Shown here: positions 1 through 14,030 of the stretch, in pieces
How positions within the stretch are numbered: the first letter of the stretch is position 1
How the letters are laid out: each line of letters begins with the position of its first letter
Program-made: the position numbers and the translations under genes
Notes under the pieces: model-generated
The model's database searches: none
What the model was told of the DNA's origin: nothing
What the model saw: only the letters and a program-made list of their open reading frames with translations
Source of the DNA: Saccoglossus kowalevskii
Lineage: Eukaryota > Hemichordata > Enteropneusta > Harrimaniidae
Direction of reading: 5' to 3'
Assembly: GCF_000003605.2 (NCBI RefSeq)
Contig: NW_003129867.1
Span: 134,012 to 148,041, forward strand
Length of the DNA stretch: 14,030 nt

Positions 1-5034
<5,034 letters not shown>

Positions 5035-6015
5035 CTGTAAATGATTAAAATGCGAACGGTTTTTGTGATACATATTGGATTATTTGTTTTTTTCAGAAGG
5101 GCATTTGACACAGACCTGCACTTTTACAGCAAACTGTCAAATACGCAAAACAAATCGAAACGAAACCGTAAAACATATTTAACTGATTTTTAGACTCAGA
5201 CACATTTTTCCTAAATATGATTCCATGATTACCGCTGACGTTGCTGTTTATGACTGCACCAGCTAAAATTAAAAGTATTCGTTTCTTACGTATTGCACAA
5301 TTTGCTACTGTCGCCGACTTGATGTGTGGTAATATGGTAAAGTCATATTTATAATATCATGTTTGTTTTCTTGTCATCATAGTGTTTAACTTCATTAGCG
5401 TGTAGCTAAATTATTACAGTCTACAGTAAGCACTGTTTGCTTTTTCGGTTCATGATATAACGTATACACTTACTTCGGTATGCAAATTAACTATTCTTTC
5501 TTAACATATCGAATAATTCATTATATGTACTACTTATAACCAACTTCGTGTATTAAAGAAAGTCCGAAAATGGGTATCCGAACATACCAATCTGACGCAT
5601 TTATAGCATAATGACTTAAAGTGGGAGTGTCGTCACTTGCGCATGCGTCAGATGGCCATAGCGTGTCATTGATTACAAACAAGCGTCTACCCATGAGTAA
5701 TTGCGTTTTAGCATGCGTTGTAATCGTCGCTACGAACACAATTTCCGAGCGTGCACAGGTGACGATCCTCCCGCTTTGAACGTGTGATTATGAACGCTAT
5801 GCTCTGCTAATTTCTCAGAAGACATTTCATTCAGCTCATTAGTCAATTTGAACAATTATTATTGTATCAATATTAAATAATAATTTAGCAAAGAATGTGA
5901 CGTCATTCCTTCAATAAAATAAAATTGCATATATTCTTCAAATAAACACTACTACAATTACTACATGAGGTGTTTGCTCTGTGTGGGATTCTTTGATGAG
6001 TATATGAAAGTTTAC
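5035..6015. other. Intron upstream of module A exon 1
   Basis: 981 bases. The first ~50 bases beside exon 1 resemble the bases beside B exon 1 (ATGCGAA, GATACAT/GGTACAT), so the duplication included some upstream intron. The open frame 5530-5739 on the minus strand matches nothing I know and has no suitable splice or leader features. Confidence 0.6.
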
Positions 6016-6039
6016 CTTTGATGTCCAGAAGAACCGTAC
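6016..6039 (-). CDS. Candidate 24-nt micro-exon linking GH9 modules B and A
   Basis: The minus strand reads TTAATTACAG, then 24 bases, then GTAAAC. The exon is phase 1 at both ends. It supplies Gly-Thr-Val-Leu-Leu-Asp-Ile-Lys, plus the first base of an Ala codon, between ...FQSALA of B exon 8 and KQYDYG of A exon 1. Both neighbours are also phase 1 at the join, so the three exons make one open frame. No family match supports eight residues. The alternative is that these bases are the end of a longer first exon of gene A (6016-6100). Inference only. Confidence 0.4.
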
Positions 6040-6100
6040 CTGTAATTAAATGAACATTAACATAAATAATTGAATAAATAGAACCCAGTGGCAATAACAT
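6016..6100 (-). CDS. Alternative: first (leader) exon of a separate gene A
   Basis: From ATG at 6100 the minus strand stays open to the donor at 6015, giving MLLPLGSIYSIIYV, then NVHLITGTVLLDIK, and ends in phase 1, matching A exon 1. The product is hydrophobic and could be a signal peptide, but it has no basic n-region and no obvious Ala-X-Ala cleavage site before YDYG. The reading competes with the 24-base exon call. Confidence 0.35.
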
Positions 6101-7130
6101 ATATTATTATTATTAGATTGCGTTTGTAAAACTTGCATGGTTTTATTGTTTGTAAGGACAATCTCAGTACACATGTATTCAAGGTCCTGAATAATATGTC
6201 AAATCAACTTATATTTACCAGTGACCCATTGCCCTGGTTGGACGTTTCTGTAATGAAAGCACGAGCAAAAAAGAAAGTGAGAGTTATTGGATATAACGCC
6301 ACAGTTTATTTCTTTTGGTTTTAAAAAATGTCAAAAGTGTGGCGTTATCATGTCGGATAATCTTCACTTTTTCGTTTTCTCTTGCTTTCATTGGTTACGA
6401 CAATGTGTGTTTACAAACAGTTATCAGAAGCAATTACATTTAATATAATGTACCTGCGGTAATTTGTTTTGTCTAATATGACCACTAGTTGGTTATTCAT
6501 CTACACACAAAGAGTTACATAACATTCGCGAAAACTGGTACAATTGGCTTAAAGTTCACTAACTCACATTCTAGTTAACTTTTAGAAAACCCACACTTGA
6601 TCGGTGATTTTCTATCACAAACAACATACATACACACGTACGTGTTAATATTGTATGTGACACGTATTATGGGATACAGACGCACACAACCAGCTTTACA
6701 TTAAACACATAACAGATGGTCATTAGGATATGTCTGTATCCGCGAGAAGCCATGGATTTCCATTTGAACTATTCAGGAGTCACAGAATTTTTTTTGTTAC
6801 ATTCACATTCGGGTGGGTAAGTTACGTCCAATGCGCAAGGTTGTAGTTTGTATTGTAAGGAGAAATTTTTATTTTTGACTTTTACTGGATTGACAAATTT
6901 TTAAATAAATGACTCGTCAATTGCTTTGTCGAGATCGACATCGTTGAACAACAAAGGTTATCTTACGGATGCAGAGTAAGGTATATGTTTTTTGAAAAGA
7001 GTTCTCAAAGTTGTCTGTAGCAACGTAAAGTAGCCACCAATTGGCTAGTCACATCAACCAATCGGGATTCGGCGTATTACATGGGTTATTACAGACATAT
7101 AGACAATTCGAGTAAAACAACACACTTTAC
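6040..7130. other. Inter-module DNA (intron or intergenic)
   Basis: 1091 bases between B exon 8 and the candidate micro-exon. If A and B are separate genes, the last exon and 3' end of B and the promoter of A must be here. Several weak candidate terminal exons exist (for example an acceptor near 7017 and another near 6455), none convincing. It holds the MITE-like palindrome at 6252-6392. Confidence 0.6.
6252..6392. mobile_element. Palindromic MITE-like element
   Basis: The left arm 6252-6303 (AATGAAAGC...ACGCCACA) is an imperfect inverse of the right arm 6338-6392 (TGTGGCGTTA...GCTTTCATT). Arms are 52-55 bases with a ~34-base loop. There is no room for a transposase, so this would be a non-autonomous foldback element or MITE. 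Flanks beyond AATG/CATT do not show a clean target-site duplication. The short plus frame across it is a by-product. Confidence 0.55.
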
Positions 7131-10339
<3,209 letters not shown>

Positions 10340-11530
10340 CTGTAAAAAGTGAGATGCGAAAAGTGTATGTGGTACATGAACAATTACGTATATTTCTCTA
10401 CCAGAAATAAAATGTCCTATTATGTTATTACCTTATTCAATAAAATCGCTGTATATGGGAAACCGAACAATCATGAAATTATACACCACACAACACCAAC
10501 AATAAATAATTTATTCTCAGGCTCTTATCAAATAAGGTTGCTTGACTACCTCCGACATTGCTGCTTTTAACAAGAGTATTATTAAAGGGCTGACATGTGA
10601 CATGAACAACAATTACAACTTGTGTATATCTTTTCAAAGCTAGTTCTAAACTTGATCGCATCACCATCAGATCAATTCAAATCGAATAAACAATATATGT
10701 ACGAGATACTGCACTGAATAAAACAACTTTTCTCTGCAACTATTTAACACGTCAATGTAAATTTTCAAAACTTCTGTCTTTGCTTAGAAAAATACACTTC
10801 GAAGTACTAAAAAGTGTGATAATATAACCATATATCCGTAAGCTAAGCCTTCAAACTTCAAATTACCAAATTAGTTTTATATGACTATATTAGAAATATT
10901 ATGTTGAAACCAATAATATGGTGAGTTTGAACACACATTAAAACTTGCACAGATTTTAAAAGGCAAACTCATTTGGATTAATAAGTGACACAATTGACGT
11001 TGCAGAAACATTCATATACGCCATGTCTAGTAAACGGTAGTCACGTTATTTCAATTGCATGATAATGACGACCTACCCTGTCCACTATGAAGATGGCAAC
11101 ATAACACAAACAAGAGAATTGACCACATGATGTATGTATTGGTATACATCGTTTTACTGTGCAGAGGCAGGGGTAGATGGGTGTTTAAATACAGAAATCT
11201 TTTGAGGGATACTTGTATCAACATGTTGGGTTACTGATAGTGCGATTGGTGTTATAGATAAATCTACTCGAGCCTGTCTTAGTTTATCAACAGAGACGGC
11301 ACATATAGATTCAGTGTGCGTGAAGTACAGTGGAAGTTTGTTTACGTTCCTTCTGGACGCAAACTCGGCATCTCACACAAGTCAACAATGTATTCAACAT
11401 TAATGCAGTTTTTGTATAAAATACTATTGCTGTTCGCCATCAACATAACGATCCACACGATTAACAACGGGTCATATGCCCAATTAATTTGATAAACTAC
11501 TTATTGTTTTTCATCCAAAAATGCAGAATT

Positions 11531-11599
11531 ATAAACGTGAGATAATTGTACCTATGTGGATTTAGTACAGAATCCCATCTGTATGCGTCCCACGTTTAT
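11531..11599. repeat. Short inverted-repeat element, copy 1
   Basis: ATAAACGTGAGA (11531-11542) and TCCCACGTTTAT (11588-11599) pair at 11 of 12 positions. The right 27 bases match copy 2 at 22 positions (CCATCTG, TCCCACGTTTAT). Confidence 0.45.
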
Positions 11600-12533
11600 C
11601 AACGGAAACGACCAGATATGGGTACGTTTTCCATATGTCCACAACTGATGTCACATGTCACAACATAACATGGTGGCCAACGGACTGCTTGCTAAATCGA
11701 TTTAACAACACTTGCCAATGTGTTGATGATGACAATCAAATTATTTTGAAAAAAAACGTATGTCACGTGACGGTTAATTTAACATTGTACAAGGTTGTGG
11801 GATTGGAGCCAAAAACTGTCATTTTCGTTGCAATAAGAATGTTTACCTTTGCATGTATACTTTGTTTAATATACAGTTCAGTGTAAAAAATCAACATCTG
11901 TCATATGTCGTCGTCAGGTCATATAAAGGTTGTGATCAACGTTTGCTCGTTGCTGGCTAAAACAATTTGGAATAACGAAATCAATAACTCACAAAGAAAC
12001 ATCGCTTATTTTAACAAATAATGTTAAATCCTAGTTTGAACAAGTTTCTCACACGAAAAATTATTGTTTTCGTTTGTAATAAAACTATAAAATAAGAGAC
12101 ACCGATTTATTTGTCTCATATATCGCGGTAGTTCAGTGTATGTAATAACATTACCGCTTACCCAATGAGTTCATGCAAACAGAATGATGGATAATAATCG
12201 CAAAATACGCCAATATCTCAAGATTTAAATATTTTTTAACAATCTTTCTTGAATTATCATTATAAATTATATTAATTCGAATATTTCTGGCAGTTTCAGA
12301 TGCCGGCTAACAAACGTGTGTGTGATATAAAGCCGCATGTATTTGAGATGCAAATTTACGTCGACACATTTCTGGTTAACAATGCATCACTGACAATGTA
12401 AATACAAAAATAACTATATTCCTTAACCGTTATAGAAAAAAGCTAAGGGTAATCGGTGTTCGTGAACGGCATTCTGTTATGCAAACGAGTAAGGGTGCCT
12501 AGGCTGGCAAAGTCGGGACTTCTTTTTTGTTTG

Positions 12534-12546
12534 AAAAAAAAAAAAA
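12534..12546. repeat. Poly-A run (13 A)
   Basis: Homopolymer just before the 12562-12620 hairpin. A T6 run precedes it. It could be the tail of a retroposed element, but no body was recognised. Confidence 0.8.
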
Positions 12547-12561
12547 TTAATTGTCAAAACT

Positions 12562-12620
12562 AAAACTAGCGTGACCGCGAGGATTTCTTCGCGGTCACGT
12601 TAGTTTTCGCGGTCACGCTA
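12562..12620. repeat. GCGGTCACG hairpin with a third arm copy
   Basis: AAAACTAGCGTGACCGCGA (12562-12580) pairs with 12589-12607 at 18 of 19 positions around an 8-base loop. TCGCGGTCACGCTA then recurs at 12607-12620 as a direct copy of the right arm. The unit is GC-rich in AT-rich surroundings. An outer TTAATTGT/ACAATTAA pair (about 12547-12640) encloses it. It is most likely part of a repeat family or a non-autonomous transposon terminus. Confidence 0.7.
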
Positions 12621-13019
12621 AAAGGACTTAAAACAATTAACTATCACTTTTTGCCAGTCTACAAGATGCCTTACGATATATTGAATATTCGCTAAATACA
12701 ATCACTGTGTTCAATATCAATTTGTACACTCCCAATGTTATATTTATTAAACAAGTGTATTAATTTTATAATTTCGAAATAGATACTGATTACTATTCTT
12801 GTAACAAATATTATATTGTATCGCTGATAAGATATCAGCTATATGCATTCTATTGTGTTTTATTGTGATGAGTGTGACATTGAAAACATCCCACCATCAA
12901 AACTAACTCTACATCTCCATAACCCTAACCCTGTTATTGAAGTTATTCCAGTATCGTAATTAGAATAACAAATAATTTGTGTAGTATATTCAGTTGTGAT
13001 TTCCATGATAGAATGGAAT

Positions 13020-13081
13020 ATAATGCGTGGGATTTTAGATATATGAGTATATTATTCCATCTGCCCGAGTCCCACGTTTAT
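13020..13081. repeat. Short inverted-repeat element, copy 2
   Basis: GCGTGGGA near the left end pairs with TCCCACGT near the right. The size and right half are like 11531-11599, so the two look like diverged copies of one small repeat family. Confidence 0.4.
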
Positions 13082-13184
13082 TTACATGAGCGAGAGATAT
13101 TGTAATCAAACTAAAGTTAACCTTACAATGCACTTTCCCGATACGATCATATCAAACAAGGTTATATGTCGGTCATAGTGTATT

Positions 13185-13749
13185 TGATCCGTGGTACATC
13201 GTGGCCATTCCAGGATGTAAACTCGTTCTTACAATTAAATAAATACAACATTAGTATATTAGGCCCATTTTATATGATATTTCTATCGTGTGCATGCGAC
13301 GCAAAACTTAATATATTGCCAAATATTTTGATTTCAATCATTTCCATGGAATGGCAAATTTAGTATTTTTTGGCAAATTTGTAATTCATTATCAGTATCA
13401 GTGTGTTTAAATTTCCGCGAATTAACATTATGACATTTTACGTCAGTCAAATAACGGCCAAATAAACACGTGGAATCATTAATTACTAAGGACTTGGCGT
13501 AGAATTGGAAATTGCTGCAAATAAACAAATGTCCAATACGGGAACAAGATAATAGTATACTAGTATTTGGTTATTGATGAAATAGTAGGGCGCCACCAGT
13601 CTGGCTTAGCAAGTGCGTCATGTTTCTCTCATGAAGCTGACGCTGATTGTGTGTGCACTAAGGAAACCGCACATCCCGCCATTGGATGGCCGGCACATCG
13701 TGTATGTGATGTTTACAAAGAACGTGGAAATGATCCGTGGTACATCGTG
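13185..13749. repeat. 19-base direct repeat pair
   Basis: TGATCCGTGGTACATCGTG occurs exactly at 13185-13203 and 13731-13749, 546 bases apart. The flanks do not align obviously. Confidence 0.7.
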
Positions 13750-13914
13750 ACCAATAATAGAATGATTGGTTGTCCAACTACTGGCGTGTCTTTTATTTCT
13801 GAGCTAAATGTGCAACCAAAGTCCTGCTATTTATTTTTCATGGTTGTTCGACCATAGTCGTCTGCACCAGTATCGTGAGTTTGGTTTACTATGTTGGTCG
13901 CTCGACATTATATT

Positions 13915-14030
13915 CACCGCCTCCCTCTCAGTACCGACGCCCAACTCGGCGTCCCGGGGAGGAAATCTACTCACCACGACACGCCACCTCGACACCTCTC
14001 CTTCCCGGAAACATGCTTTCCAATACGAGA
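13915..14030 (-). other. GC-rich edge with a strong splice donor, possible 5' exon
   Basis: The last ~116 bases are clearly richer in G+C and CpG than the rest. On the minus strand CGTGTCGTG is followed by GTGAGTAG, close to the consensus donor. The 56 bases above it (13975-14030) are open in all three frames. This could be the end of an upstream exon, a CpG-rich promoter part, or a repeat. It is too short to identify. Confidence 0.3.

Larger units (their letters stand above)
10340..14030. other. Upstream DNA of module B, no supported exon
   Basis: 3.7 kb with no GH9 homology and no exon I can defend. It must contain, or lie inside, the intron leading to B's previous exon, since B exon 1 starts in phase 1. 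Open frames at 11635-11886 and 13567-13857 (plus) match no family I recognise. It contains a hairpin with repeats (12562-12620), two related short inverted repeats (11531-11599, 13020-13081), a 19-base direct repeat, a 13-A run and a GC-rich right edge. Confidence 0.6.

Noticed and set aside
7054-7130. Read-through of B exon 8 to a stop at 7054-7056 as the natural C-terminus
   Set aside because: A good donor sits exactly at the end of the conserved GH9 block and the added residues are unlike GH9 C-termini. It remains possible as intron retention.
11320-11410. Minus-strand peptide with CVRCRVC and a later CRLC, reminiscent of a transposase zinc ribbon
   Set aside because: It is a very short frame with an intervening stop and abnormal spacing. 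I cannot separate it from chance. A protein-profile search against piggyBac-type transposases would decide.
11635-11886. 83-codon plus-strand frame with a hydrophobic C-terminus
   Set aside because: It has no family resemblance or gene context, and length is within chance for AT-rich DNA.
12916-12931. CCCTAACCCT, like a telomere repeat
   Set aside because: Under two full units. This is not evidence of a telomere or interstitial telomeric array.
13567-13857. 96-codon plus-strand frame rich in His, Cys and Trp
   Set aside because: The composition looks more protein-like than its neighbours, but I recognise no family, and no splice context or second exon supports it. It includes one copy of the 19-base repeat, so a repeat remnant is as likely.

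Overview
The window looks like animal nuclear DNA. It is AT-rich, carries simple-sequence tracts and MITE-like inverted repeats, and its coding sequence is split into short exons with GT-AG introns. All the coding sequence I can support is on the minus strand, so genes read from high to low coordinates. The exons encode glycoside hydrolase family 9 (GH9), the endo-beta-1,4-glucanase family of animals such as molluscs, annelids, crustaceans and termites. A lophotrochozoan, possibly a mollusc, is a reasonable guess, but the sequence alone does not settle it. I see no bacterial operons, rRNA, tRNA or CRISPR.

Two GH9 catalytic modules lie head to tail. Module B (10339 down to 7131) has eight exons with matching phases. 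They give about 425 residues with every family landmark: DAGD, the PHHR segment, and the NEVACDYNAGFQ end with the acid Glu. Module A (5034 down to 215) has the same exon structure. Its exons 1 to 7 are present, and exon 8 should lie beyond the left edge. No frameshift or internal stop is seen in either module.

Between the modules (5035-7130) is a candidate 24-base exon at 6016-6039. It is flanked by splice signals and is phase 1 on both sides, so B exon 8, this exon and A exon 1 would join in frame into one tandem-GH9 protein. A competing model treats the same exon, extended to an in-frame ATG at 6100, as the leader exon of a separate gene A. RNA evidence is needed to choose. The inter-module DNA also carries a palindromic MITE-like element (6252-6392).

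The right 3.7 kb (10340-14030) has no exon I can support. It holds several repeats, including a near-perfect hairpin with a third copy of its arm (12562-12620) and a pair of related short inverted repeats. The last ~110 bases are GC-rich with a good minus-strand splice donor, possibly the edge of another exon. The first codon of B is split in phase 1, so at least one more 5' exon lies upstream (to the right). Identity between A and B is patchy: exons 2, 4, 5 and 7 are almost identical while exons 1 and 6 have diverged, which suggests gene conversion.
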